Shown piece by piece: positions 41,641 to 56,793 of a stretch of 64,000 nt of DNA (positions are counted from its first letter, which is position 1; every line of letters begins with the position of its first letter). Below the pieces are notes generated by a model. It worked only from the letters and a program-made list of their open reading frames with translations. It made no database searches and was not told where the DNA came from. A program made the position numbers and the translations under genes. Origin of the DNA: Apis mellifera (Eukaryota > Arthropoda > Insecta > Hymenoptera > Apidae). Where the stretch lies: contig NC_037640.1 in the NCBI RefSeq assembly GCF_003254395.2, positions 12,925,289-12,989,288 on the forward strand. The letters are read 5' to 3'.

Positions 41641-41755
41641 CAATTTCCAAATATCGAGTACAACTTTCTCTCTTCGAAAGGCATAAACGTTGCCCGACGA
41701 GACCTCGAACGTTTGTTGGAAAAAAATTCGTCGGAATATCGGCACGGAAACAACC

Positions 41756-42237
41756 ATTGACGTTCGATGCGAAAGAACCCCCTCCCCCCAGTCCCCAAGT
41801 TGTTTGGTGGCGACGGTTGTCGACCGGATTTGTAAACCGCCCTCTTCGAATCGGTCCACGAATTATTCCTCGAACCGCGAGATAATTAAGGAAGTTTCGC
41901 CCGAGGACAGCGTCTTGCTTCTCCGTCCCACGCCCGAAAACGGATTCATCTCCTCCTTTTCTCTCTCTGTCTCTCTCTTCATCCAATACCGCGTCTTCCT
42001 TCCACGATCCGGAATCGGGGAGGGAGACGACAAACGAGACGTTGCCGCGTCAGAAAGTTCTCGAGATTCGGTGTGGGACAATCGCGCCTCCCCACTCTTC
42101 AATTTCACTCCCTCCCAGGCAACTTGGCCGAGAGCGTTGGCGAGTCGCAGGTGTTGTTACGGTGTTGCCTCGGTGAAACGTTGTCGAAGGATTCGATCGA
42201 TCGTGATCGAGTAAGGAAGGAAGGAAGGAAGAAAAGA
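41756..42237. other. Unassigned DNA
   Basis: GC-richer mixed sequence with C-run at 41779-41790 and a GGAA run at 42214-42230. Open frames on both strands lack motifs. Confidence 0.4.
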
Positions 42238-42505
42238 GGAAAGTTGGGAAAAGGGATCGTCGAGCGAGTGATAAAAATTGTAATAAAAAAAGGAAACAGG
42301 AGTAGTTGTTTTCGAGGTATGGGAAGAAAGGAAGAAGGGAAGGAGGGAGATCTGTTTCTTGAGGGAGAAGGAAAGTTAGGGAAAGGGATCGTTGAGTGAT
42401 AAATAAAATGTTTGGCTGAGTGAATACATATTTAATTATAGTAATTAAGTAATGTCTGTTTAACGAGACAGAAGTAATTGTTTTCGAAGTATTTCGAGGG
42501 GAAAT
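42238..42505. repeat. Two-copy tandem duplication, period ~133 bp
   Basis: GAAAGTT.GGGAAA.GGGATCG with GAGTGATAAA occurs at about 42238 and 42371, and AG.AGTA.TTGTTTTCGA.GTAT follows in both. The copies have diverged by indels. Confidence 0.7.
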
Positions 42506-43979
42506 AGGTAGGAATTTATGGAATGGTCGGTGGTGATGATTCGATGATAAAATCACGAATAAGATTTGAATTTCTTGGATCGAAATTATCATTGGGAAAT
42601 TCATTTCGAATTCACGAACAATTCTTCCATTAATCTTTCGGACTCGACGTCGCATTTCTTACATTAATTTCAATGTCGAGACTGGATTCGGTATTATGCA
42701 AAGCAGCTTTTAAAAATAATTTAAAATGTTTCTTTTTTTCTCAAAATTGGTTTGCAATATTTTATCTAGACCCTCTTTTAAGTAAATGAATTAAGAAGTT
42801 GTTGCTAGATAAAAAAAAAAATTAAATTGCAAGGTATTTTCCTAGGTATTTGGAAAGATATTCTACATCGAATCGTTATAAAAGTGGTACAAAAAAGTAA
42901 AGCATTCTAAAAGCTGAGCTCGGGACAAAAAGTTGTTGTCACTTTTTCATTTTTCATTTCGAGATTATAACCAATTTTAAAGCAGAAATTTTACTCTTTA
43001 CTCGGCAAACATTCGAACTCTGTTCGTGCAGAGATCTCACGAATGGAATCAAACGATGCGGGAGATTATTCTCGCATTACCGAAACATCGAAGTTGGAAG
43101 AGCGGAGTAGAGTGGCGCTGCAGTCAACGTGTTAATCATGGCGTCTGTGCGTTAGATTCAACGAAGATTAGACTGAACGAAAAGTGTAACAAAAAGCGAG
43201 GAAACAATTTTCCTTCCCCCTTTCGAATTCCCTCCCCCGAGAAGAAAAGAATCCGGCATAAAATTTGCATTAAACGCGCGATTGTTGGTCGACGACGCGA
43301 ACCAAGAACGGCTGATCTCTAAAAAGAGAGAAAGAAAGAAAGAAAGAAGGAGATAGAAGGATCAAAGTGACTCGATCGGTACGTGGCGGTACGCGCTGCA
43401 TAAGTGGTGGGGAAAAGACGGAAATTTCATTTTGCGCGCCGTTCTCCTCTTCCATCCAAATTATCCACGCGCACCGACACGCTAACCGCCCTTTGCTCGT
43501 TAAACCGGAATATCGAGCTGCGTGCAATCCTCGATTTCACGCACGCTTTCTCGTAGGCTGCGTTAGAAACCGCTCGACCGCAAGATTTTTTTTTAATACC
43601 GTATGAAAAGAAAGGAAGAGCTCTCGAGAACGTGGATGTATTTCGAACGAAAAGAAGAAGATATCGATAAAACTTCTATAAACGAAGGTAAGTAAAGAAG
43701 AATATAATGGATATAGGTGGATGAAGAGAATAAGATAATTTTAATAAATTATGGGGGTAAGGAATGGAAAGCAACGTCGTTTTCAGGAAAAACTCGTAGA
43801 GATTCGGTTTCCTATTTTATCGTACTCGTGCTGCGTTATCTTTTTAACGTTCTTTCTTTCGTTGCTCGCGCCCATTCTCCGCGTTTATTCCCTCTTTTTT
43901 TAAAATATCGTAAAACTTTACGGTTCGCGGCTCCTGTTGCACCCTGTTTCTCACGCTTCGCCCTTCTCGCCTTACGTTC
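42506..43979. other. Unassigned DNA
   Basis: AT-rich to 43000, then mixed. A (GAAA)n run lies at 43325-43350. No exon or RNA supported. Confidence 0.4.
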
Positions 43980-44305
43980 CCCAGATGTTCCATCTATCGC
44001 GGCTCTACGATAATAATTTCCATAACGCCGTTTCGATCCAGAATAAAACTTTTCGAAATTTTTCATAAACTCGTACGAAATTAATTATCGATCGATCGCC
44101 TTTCCTTTCGAGTTGTCCATTATTTCCATATTTTTAATTATTCACGCGATATTTTTCTTCTTGTTGCACATCCCTTCTTCGATTTTCCAGACGTTCCATC
44201 TACCGCTCGTCCGTCTTCCCGACAATAATTTCCGTAACGCCGTTTACCAAAAATACGTAAACTCGTGTGAAATTAATTAAACATACGAAAATTCGATCGA
44301 TCCAT
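43980..44305. repeat. Two-copy tandem duplication, period ~206 bp
   Basis: CCAGATGTTCCATCTA (43981) and CCAGACGTTCCATCTA (44187) both continue with CGACAATAATTTCC.TAACGCC-like sequence, then ACTCGT..GAAATTAATTA and CGATCGATC. Confidence 0.75.
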
Positions 44306-46065
<1,760 letters not shown>

Positions 46066-46075
46066 ATCCGTCCCC

Positions 46076-46490
46076 TCTATCTATCTATCTATCTATCTAT
46101 CTCTATCTTTCTCTATCTCGATCTCTATCTCTATCTCTCTCTATTTTTATCTCTATCTTTCTCATTCTCGACCTCTATCTCTCTCTCTATCTATCTTTAT
46201 CTCTATCTTTCTCTCTATCTCTATCTATCTATCTATCTATCTCTATCTTTCTCTCTATCTCGATCTCTATTTCTATCTATCTATCTATATCTCTATCTCT
46301 CTATATTCATCTCTATCTCTATCTTTATCTATCTTTATCTCTCTCTATCTTCATCTCTATCTATCTATCTCTATCCATCTCTATCTCTCTCTATGATAGA
46401 TATCTATCTATCTTTCCCTCTATCTCTCTCTCTATTTCTATTTCTCTTTCTCTATCTATCTATCTTTTATCTCTCTCCCTGTCTCTCTCG
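46076..46490. repeat. (CTAT)n/(CT)n tetranucleotide array
   Basis: CTAT, CTCT and CTTT units for about 410 bases, interrupted by one GATAGATAT stretch near 46394-46402. Leu/Ser/Ile/Tyr-rich open frames are artefacts. Confidence 0.95.
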
Positions 46491-49417
46491 GTGAACCGCA
46501 TCGGTGTTCGCAATCGGTTGTTAAAACGTTAACGTCCTCTGAAGAGAAAGGGAGATAGGGAGAGAGGTCCCAGAACTGGACTTTTATTTTTCAAGAATTA
46601 AACGCGGCGCGTTTTCGAACGACGCGAAATATTGCGTGAAACGCGATACATCCGATATATTCGTCGATATAGATAGGAATCCCCTAGGTATTTCTGGTAA
46701 TTTTTCTGGTGGTTCGGTTCGAAGGCGCGGCTCGTAAAAAAAAAAAAAAATAGGGAGGGGAGGGGAGGGGAGAAAAAAGGAGGAAAGAGAAAGAAGAGGA
46801 AAAAAAAATGTTTCGCCGGAAACTGGATTCTCGCTGGACCCCCTCCTCTCCCCTTTCCATTCCCGCGCTCACTTTTTCACCAGGCTCGCGAAGAATGGCT
46901 TCCGCCACGATAAAAATTCTAACGCGTCTAACTCCGTCCGTCTTTGTTCCCCCACTCCCAGCCTGTTTCCCTTCTCCCCGCGTCTCCCCTCCCCTCGTGT
47001 CTCTCCTTAAATTCACGCCATCGTTTCGTTCTCATTTTTTAATTCGATTATATTATTCGAAGATAGATTTTCAATCTCCGCGTTTAATCATAGAAGAAAA
47101 GGTAGTTTCTTCTAAAAACTTGCGCGAAATCTCGGTTAGAATAGACTTTGAAGACCGGTTGAAAGTGCAATGGATGTTTAAGTAAATCTTTTTTCTCCTC
47201 GTCGTGGATATATCGAAACAAAATGAAAATAGAATTTGTTGCGGAGGCAGACCGAAATCTTCGAATCTTGAAATATATTATATCATTATTCGAAAATTAT
47301 TTCGAAATGTTCTTCTCCATCAACTTTTTCGCTCTCGTGTTTATTTATGCGCTTTGTGAATCTTCGTCACCATTTCAATGCGGCAACTCGAACGATAATA
47401 TTTCTTGGATGTTAATTATTTCGTGAATATAAAAATCATCAAATTTGTTTTTTAAATAAAATAATATATTTTTTAATATACACTTGAATATTCAATCATT
47501 CTTTATAAAGAAAAATATATATAAAAAGATACGTAAAAGTATATAAAAATATTAAAATACAATTTGTCCTTGAGAAATATACATTATTTATGGCAGTACA
47601 GAGTCAAATTTCATTTTAATGTATGCATTAAAAATTTTGACTTTATTTTATCATTATTAATCTGTATATATGTAATATCTAATGATATTTCAAAAAAAGA
47701 AAAAAAATTAAATGTAAAAAGTTTTATTATAATTTAATTATTTTCCATTATTTTTTATTCTTATTGTTCTTAATTTTGATGAATAATCTATTTATTAATA
47801 AAATAACATTAGATATTTAGTTAATAAAATTTTGTTTATATCAAAATATAAAAGTTTCACGCATTGACGTCTATGCGAAATTATAAATTATAAATTTTAG
47901 CCGTAAGAAATTGCACGCGATGGATTTAGAGTTGTTTTGTAATTATCGACCGAGCGAACAATATTTCGATATTATTTGTAACAGTATCTCTGTAAAAAGA
48001 GAACGGAACGCGGCATGAAACGAGATTATTACAAGATGTATCAAAAAACTCAAAAGAAGAAAAAGAAGATTGGAAAAGTTCGAACATATTCTCTTCTCTC
48101 TCTTCTCTCTTCTCTTCTCAAGAAAGTTTCAAAAAGTTTGCGCTTTCCGTTTCGTTAAACGAATTTCACAAACTCGTCGTAATTCCTTCTCTTGGCTCCT
48201 TTTCTCCTTCCAAAAAGTGAAAAAAAAAAAAAAAAAAAAAATCGAGTCTCGCGCCAATTCGAATAAATTAGACGCGCGAGAATGGATTCGAAAGATTATT
48301 CCGCGGCATTAATGCCGGGATTTAAGCGGCGACCACAGCGCTTCGAGGGTAACAACCGCAATAAAATGACCGACCGAGCAGGATACTCGGTTAATCTAGA
48401 AAATGCGAAAATGCGTTCTCGTCGTTAGATTCACTTTTTAAATTCGCGGTTTAGATATTCGCGAGCAAATTTTATGATCGAGTTGGTTTCGATTAGCTGA
48501 AAGGGAGGGCGAAAAGCGCGATCTTATCCGTAAGACGAGGCGAGGCACAAAACTTGGCGGATGAATTATGTTAATTACGCGAGTTTGTCCGAGCTAAATC
48601 ACGCGTTTGCCGAGTTGCCGTGAATTCGTTAATTAAAGGGGAACCGCGAAACGTTATTGGATGGAACTGCGATTGTAAATCTCAAGTTGGACTCGAGTGA
48701 AACTTGCACGCGTGTTTAATAAGATAACCGTTTAGGAGCGTTCTCGAGAAAGATGTTTTTTCTATCCACTGCTGCGACATTGTCAGGCTCGAGAAGGTCA
48801 AACCTGGAATCGTTGTTTACAATTTTGCCATCTCTTGCTTTATCTTAATTTCTCTTTTTCCTCTCTCGAGTATGAAATACAAACAAAAGATATAATATAA
48901 TATAATATAATTTCTTTGTTTTGTCTCGATATTTATTTACTTTTTCGATCTTAATTTCAATCCGACCGTGAAATCGATATATGAAATATCGTATATAAAA
49001 GATATAAATTCTTTGACAATAACAATAACAAAACAATGCTTTATTTTATCATCGACAGAATTCGAGTCGGAATACTTATCGAACAAATTCCATAGGTTTT
49101 AAATTTCTCAACGATGCACGCTCGATCTTGCGTTTTCCGCAAACTTTGCCCCAAGCCAGCCGCGTATCCCGCTGGATATGGCGCCGAGATATAAAACGGG
49201 AGCCATCCTTCCATAAATTTCGAAATCTTTGACGAAAGTTTCGAGCCAAGTTTCGAGCGGCGAAAATAAAAGGAATCGATGTGTAAGGAAGGATGTGTGC
49301 GGAAAAAAAAGAGGAATTCTCTCCCTCCCCCCCCCCCCTCTCATCATTCTTCGTTCGGGGAAAATATTCGAATGCGCTTGGCTTGTCACTTTCGCCCTTC
49401 GTAATATCACTGTGAGA

Positions 49418-49420
<3 letters not shown>
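46491..49420. other. Unassigned DNA; AT-rich at 47430-47900
   Basis: A-rich/G-rich patch at 46735-46810, a strongly AT-rich stretch at 47430-47900, poly-A at 48222-48241 and a low-repeat GC-richer block at 48290-48740 that might be regulatory. C-run at 49327-49338. No exon or RNA. Confidence 0.4.

Positions 49421-49476
<56 letters not shown>
49421..49476. repeat. (AG)n microsatellite
   Basis: About 28 AG units, flanked by AGAGGA and GGAAGG. Confidence 0.95.
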
Positions 49477-49479
<3 letters not shown>

Positions 49480-49839
49480 GGACAACAGGGGAATAGATTT
49501 ATGGGGAGCGATTTGTCCGAGGGGGGGAAAAGTTGTTCCACTTTTGGCACCGGCCACCTTCGCCCTCTAATGGACGCTTTTTGAAATAACGAGCAAACAA
49601 AAACGGGGCCTGCGTTTGCTTTTACGACCGCCATCTGTCGGCGCGGACCGAGGACGATTTTTATTGAAAATTTCACGCTTCGAGAAGGAGGCTGGCGTAG
49701 TTTTAATAAAAGTCGCCCAATTTTTCCTCCCGACTCGACCGATACGGTAATACGATCAATTTTCCCCAATCGCCTCCAAATATATTCTTCTCGAACGCGA
49801 TATCCTTCGTCACTTAATTTTTTTCACTCGTCGCCTCGT
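49477..49839. other. Unassigned DNA
   Basis: Mixed sequence with a G-run near 49521. Nothing recognisable. Confidence 0.4.
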
Positions 49840-50428
49840 GATTTTAAAAAGGCAGCGATTATATCGAGTTCCAGTATTGTTCTTAAACACGGTTTATTCT
49901 TCGGTTTAATCGATGCGTGACACATTTCATTTGCAAGAATTGAAGAAAAAGAATGCACGATTTTAAAAAAGCATCGATTATATCGAGTCCCAATATTGTC
50001 CTTAAACAAAAATATTATTCATCGGTTTAATCGATTCGTGACACGTAAGAGTTAAAAAAGAAGAACGAGTCTCAATATTGCTCTTAACCACTTCGGTACG
50101 AGCATCGACTATAGTCAACGGCCACAGATGGCCCCACATATAGCCGAGCGTCGACTATAGTCGACAGCCAGAAATTTTATCTTATCTCTGTTGCGGAGTG
50201 TTCGCTCGCATAATTTTAGTTTCGCTCAGTCCGTCGCCCAACGCGGTTCTCTGACGTTTTTACATGTGTAAAATAGAAGTTATTATATTTAGTTCTCTTT
50301 ACATTTTAAAGAAATAAATAAAAGCTCTTTTTTAATTCATGTGGTAATATAATATAATATAATATACATATTTTCGAGATTTTTATTTTTTATTTTATAT
50401 CGTAATTTTTATCATTCTTAGATCCGTA

Positions 50429-50545
50429 ATGAATTCTGATACATCATCAAGTGAGGACAGTATCGTTTTTAGACGCGTAAATGTTAAGTCAAAAAGAAAG
50501 AGGATAATAATTCTGTCATCGGACTCAGAAGTAGAAGAATTGTAA
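50429..50545 (+). pseudogene. piggyBac-like transposase N-terminal remnant (38 codons)
   Basis: An ATG starts a frame MNSDTSSSEDSIVFRR..., then a basic KSKRKR stretch, then SSDSEVEEL and a stop. Acidic, Ser-rich N-termini with repeated SSDSE-like patches are usual for piggyBac transposases before the catalytic domain. The frame ends after 38 codons where the interior deletion begins. The same kind of truncated N-terminus is often kept in deleted piggyBac copies. Confidence rests mainly on the terminal repeats around it. Confidence 0.65.
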
Positions 50546-50558
50546 AAAGAAAAATTAC

Positions 50559-50652
50559 CAAACAGAATTCAAAGAAGAACAGATTCAAAAGCCTTCATGT
50601 ATTGTAGATTATAGAAATTCAGTGGGCACAGTTGACAAAAGCGACGCTTTTG
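50559..50652 (+). pseudogene. piggyBac-like transposase internal fragment
   Basis: In a frame different from the N-terminal scrap, KPSCIVDYRNSVGTVDKSD is readable around 50589-50646. piggyBac transposases have a conserved P.C...YN..M.G.D..DQ signature close to the third catalytic aspartate. The fragment keeps this layout with YR for YN, SVGT for the M-G region, and DKSD. Homology stops directly after DKSD, where the 3' terminal sequence begins. The deletion thus joined an N-terminal piece to this motif and then to the 3' end. Confidence 0.75.
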
Positions 50653-51230
50653 TAGTACGTTTCGTGGCCGATAGGCGCCGTACCGAAGTGGTTAAACGCG
50701 ATATTCTTCGGCTCGAAAGATATTCCACTTGCGAGAGCTAAAATAAAAGAATACGCGATTTTAATCGAAGCAACGTGTAATATCGTTTCTATCGAGTCCC
50801 AATATTGTTCTTAAACGCGGTATTCTTCGATTCAATCGATTCGTGACATGTAAGAGTTAAAAAAGAAGAATGCATGAATCGTGACTTTAAAAAAGCAGCG
50901 TTTCTTTTATATCGAGTCCCAGTAGTGTTCTTAAACGCGGAGATATTCCACTTGCGCGAGTTAAAATAAAAGAATACGCGATTTTAATAGTCGAAGAAAC
51001 AACGTATAACATTCTTTGACGCGAGTGTATCGAGTCCAATAATATTATTCATCGATTTAATCGATTCGTAGGAATTAAAAAAAAAAAAAAAGAATTTTAA
51101 AAAAGCAACGTTTGTTCGATACCGAGTCCCGATATTGTGTTCTTTGATTTTAATTTCTCTTAATCGTCGTCTCGCGAGATATTTCACTCGCGCTTTGCGA
51201 GAGAGTTGAAAAAGAAGAATTTAAAACATC

Positions 51231-53205
<1,975 letters not shown>

Positions 53206-53830
53206 ATCGATATTTTATATTATTAAAGAAATCATTATTTTAGTAACGGAAAATTTCTTAATGCAATCGGAATTTCAAGTCTTTAAAGGAAGTTCGACTG
53301 CGTTGTATCTTTATCGACGCGAAGACATCGATATTTTATAGTAAGGAAAAATTTCTTATTCGGAATTTCACATCTTTAAAGGAAATTCGATGTATCTTTA
53401 ACGACACGAGAATCGATGATACATCGATATTTTATATTAAAGGAAAATTTTCTTAATGGAATTATATAGAATTGGTGTATCTTTATCGACATCGATATTT
53501 TATAGTAAGGGAAAATTTCTTAATGCAATCGGAATTCCAGGAGAAAGGAATTCCGCGTCTTTAAAGGGAATTCGATGTATCTTAAACGACACGAGGATCG
53601 ATGATACATCGATATTTTATATTAAAGGGAAATTTCTTAATGCAATCACGCGGAAGAGAGGAATTCCACGTCTTTAAAGGAAATGTTGTATATTATCATC
53701 GATATTTTATTATAAAATTTCTTAATGGAATTCAGAAAGCAATTTCACTTTTAATTTTCTTTTTAAAAGAAATTCTACTTCGGTCGAGTTTAAATCTTTA
53801 AAGGAACGATAATTTTCTAATTTCTTAATG
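53206..53830. repeat. Six-copy tandem repeat, ~70-120-bp spacing
   Basis: ATCGATATTTTAT occurs at 53206, 53327, 53423, 53491, 53608 and 53698. Each is followed by AAATTTCTTAATG and, with indels, GGAATTTCA, TCTTTAAAGG and TTCGATGTATCTTTA. The open frames follow the repeat and are not genes. Confidence 0.9.
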
Positions 53831-54269
53831 CAATTACTTGGAATTCGAAGATACGGCGTTTTAAGATCGAAGGAAACGGAAATTGCAGGAGGGGATCGTT
53901 CCTGGACAGAATCGTTCGAAAGTTTCTCCACTGTAATTCTAATATTATACCGCGTGTACGAAGATCAGCCGTATTAATAACTGCTATTATCGAGTTTCGG
54001 TCCGAGAGATAAGCCAAGGATAAGAGAGAAGATTGGACGGGGCTACTCTTCGGGCTAGACCAGATCGCCATACTTCGAGTAGTTTCGGTAAGTCACTCAC
54101 AGCCACTGCCCTTTGTGAGCCTAAGTAGCCATAATTCAGGCTACAGGCTATATCACTTGGTAATATCCTTGGTAATAAATTAAATCAACGAAGATAATCC
54201 AGATGGACTCTCCGTTCTGGATATATAGCTAACGATCGATATCGTAATCAAGAGTTTAACGTTCTTGAT

Positions 54270-54273
<4 letters not shown>
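53831..54273. other. Possible solo LTR or retroelement 3' end
   Basis: From TGTAATTCTAATATTATA (53932) to the CT array the texture differs from its neighbours: low repeat content, GATAAG and GGATAAG words, AATAAATTAAATC and a terminal hairpin CAAGA/TCTTG. A start at TG and an AATAAA-like word suggest an LTR. No matching CA end with target duplication, and no second copy, is in the window. Confidence 0.2.
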
Positions 54274-54332
<59 letters not shown>

Positions 54333-54338
54333 CTCTCG
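54274..54338. repeat. (CT)n(CTAT)n microsatellite
   Basis: About 20 CT units followed by CTAT units and a short CTCTC end. Confidence 0.95.
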
Positions 54339-55300
54339 TCTTTGCCTCCTTCGACAAAGACGATTTAATTCAACTCGAGGTAAACGTTATTTTTTTCCTC
54401 CCTCCTTTCTCTTTCCATTTAACGGTATAATTACTGTTTCTCTCTCTCGATGTTCAATTATCCATCCTTTTCTCTCCTTCGAAAAATTTAAATTTTCTAA
54501 CATCGAAATTCTTTTACGAATAATACAAGAATACGCTCGAGAGAAGGAATTGGAAGTCGAAACTCGTTATTTTTCGCGAGAAATTATTACACGCGTGCTT
54601 GCCTCTAATCCCGTAGTAAACGCGATGCCTATCTCGTGTACGCACACGTTTAAAATGATATTAGCTGTTCAACAAGGGGAGAGATACGCGAACCGTATCA
54701 CACAAGGGGCGAATATCTGCGTCCTCTACATATATACTCCCCTAACAATGCGTACATAATAGATACGCGGTCGTCTACGAAAGCATAAATCTTACGCGTG
54801 TATATTTGCCGAGACAATATCGTCGCTATAGACGGAATAGATGGACAGATAGATAGACGGACGGATGGATGGATGGATGGATGGATAGATCCCTTTTACC
54901 TCGCTATGAATTATCTCCCGTCGCATCAATTTATTTCACTTACCACTATACGCGAATTTTTACGGGAAAGAAAAAAAGAATAAAATGATACTTTATTCAA
55001 ATCCATTTAATTTCCCCTCCCCCTTTGAAAATTTCTTGAAAATATAAGGGAGGAGGTGAAAGTAATAAAATCGTGGAAAGAAATACAACGCGAATGACTT
55101 TGTGTTTATATTCGAGTATATATATATTTCAAAGTTTTGTACAAGTATATATAAACCGTTTAAAAACATTCTCCTTCTCTCTTCTTTTCTTCTATATAGG
55201 AATATCGTATCCTTGAGATGACCGTTTTCTTTGTTTACATCGTAAAAGAAAAAAAACTCGACGTTTCGCGAGCGTAACTTGACACCGCAACACGTGCAAA
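54339..55300. other. Unassigned DNA with (GGAT)n run
   Basis: GATA/GGAC/GGAT tetranucleotides at 54841-54891 and a (TA)n run near 55117-55127. The rest is mixed. No gene. Confidence 0.5.
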
Positions 55301-55645
55301 CGCTTTATGGATTTCCCCCTCTCTCGCTCGAAGTCGAATGTAAGAGTTCGAGGCTCGCCGAGAACGGGAATAAAATGATTAACCATTCTTCGTTAAAAAA
55401 CGTTCTCCGCTCGATCGAAATTTCAATCGAACTCTTGGCTCGACATCGAGAGGGAGAGAGAGAGAAAGAAAGAAAATACACTTGCGACGCTTTATGAATT
55501 TCCCCCTCTCTCGCTCGAAGTCGAATGTAAGAGTTCGAGGCTCGCAGAGAACAGGAATAAAATGATTAACCATTCTCCGCTCGATCGAAATTTCAATCGA
55601 ACTCTTGGCTCGACATCGAGAGAGAGAGAAAGAAAGAAAATACAC
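55301..55645. repeat. Two-copy tandem duplication, period 187 bp
   Basis: CGCTTTATG starts at 55301 and 55488. Both copies share TTTCCCCCTCTCTCGCTCG, AATGTAAGAGTTCGAGGCTC, ATAAAATGATTAACCATTCT and CAATCGAACTCTTGGCTCGA, and end in GAGA/GAAA simple sequence plus AATACAC. The second lacks about 18 bases after ACCATTC. Near-identical, so recent. Confidence 0.93.
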
Positions 55646-56793
55646 GCGAGCATAAATTGTTGACGTTCCGGTGACCTAGAAGAACGTCGAATACACACGT
55701 ATCTTTTTCCACGAGTGAATAACGTGTACGTCTCTCGGCCGTATAATCAAGCCTGGGGAGAGGGGATATTGAAAAGACGTTGGTTGGATCGATGGTGACG
55801 CACCGATACGTTGTTTTTTTTCTTTCTTCTTTTTCTTTTTTTCTTTTTTTTTGTAACAGAATAAGGGTACAACAACTGAGGTTATCGCGAAAGAAATTAT
55901 TCTCAAGGGAGACAAAGAAATGGGCGGAAATGAGGGGAGGGAGATATCGGAGAAAAGGAGCGAGAAACGCTGTCAAAAATAAAGAGCTCACCGGTTATTG
56001 TCCCGTTATTCCTCCTCTCCCGTTTTCGATGTACTCTCGACCGTGGTAGAGGACCGCGGCGAACCGCGAGATTTTAACGATGATATTGCAGCGGTTGTTG
56101 CTGCTCTTTTTTCTTCTGGTTTGCCAAGCCAGGTGTCCACCACCGCGATTCCGTTATTCGTTCTATTTAACGCGATAATGCGACAACGTTTTTTTCTCTA
56201 TCTCCGAATAAAATATTATTATACGAATTATCACGCGCGATGAGATAATTCGTTCCGCAAAAAAGAGAGAGAGAGAGAAACAGAAAGAAAGAAAAAAGGA
56301 TAGAATCATACTCTCGAAACGTTTGTCGAGAATTTCCCGCGTGATATATCGGAAAAATAAGTCGATGAAAAAGCCTTTGTGGAACAATTTCTCTACTAGA
56401 GATTCTTAAAATACGTTCTTTCGATCTAAATTAAAGCGTTTAAGGCACGTTTCTCTAAAAAAATTTTTGTCGCGAAATCTTTTTTCATTTCATTTTCGAT
56501 AGAGAAAGATTTTTCCCTCGTATTGGCTTCCCTCCCCGGTAAGTAAACCGGAAGTCGATCTTTCGTGTCTGTACGAAGTTAGGCCAACAACTCCGGCCGG
56601 CGGGGTATCCGGATACCGGAGATAACTACCGTACTACTATCTCACGAGCACCTCCAATAAAAACTTTCCATCGAAGCCTCTCTTCATCTACCGTGTATAG
56701 ATCTCGTTTTCCATCCGCGTAAAAAGCGCGTCCCTTCGATGCGCGCCGCCAACTTTTTAATTCGTCCCCGTACGAGAAACTACCTTCTCCTCC
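55646..56793. other. Unassigned DNA
   Basis: T-rich patch at 55813-55853, mixed sequence afterwards. No gene, RNA or element recognised. Confidence 0.4.

Larger units (their letters stand above)
40517..41755. repeat. Right arm of a ~1.2-kb inverted duplication
   Basis: Reverse complement of about 30650-31890. It contains the flank (40517-40738), the deleted mariner copy (40739-41280) and a 360-bp tandem repeat of its 3' end (CGAGTACAAC at 41295 and 41655). The match fades at about 41750, beyond ATATCGGCACGGAAACAA. Confidence 0.8.
50088..50691 (+). mobile_element. piggyBac-like non-autonomous element, 604 bp
   Basis: Perfect 13-bp terminal inverted repeats: CCACTTCGGTACG at 50088-50100 and its complement at 50679-50691. 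Both are flanked by TTAA (50084-50087, 50692-50695), the target duplicated by all piggyBac-family elements. Just inside both ends is a further inverted CGGCCAC pair. The left subterminal part holds a 15-base near-palindrome around TCGACTATAGTC (50105) and the perfect 16-bp palindrome GTCGACTATAGTCGAC (50150-50165). It sits inside a tandem-repeat unit whose siblings read CTTAAACGCGG without an insert, so the empty site is known. Two transposase scraps remain inside. It could only move if a related transposase were supplied elsewhere. Confidence 0.93.
49840..51230. repeat. Seven-unit ~117-bp tandem array interrupted by a piggyBac-like element
   Basis: Units carry TCGAGTCCCAATATTGTTCT followed by TAAACGCGG. 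They start near 49863, 49982, 50067, 50791, 50911, 51028 and 51121. Linked words are TTTAATCGATTCGTGACA, AAGAGTTAAAAAAGAAGAA and TTTTAAAAAAGCA. Subtracting the 608-bp insertion, the gap between units three and four becomes 116 bp, matching the period. Confidence 0.9.
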
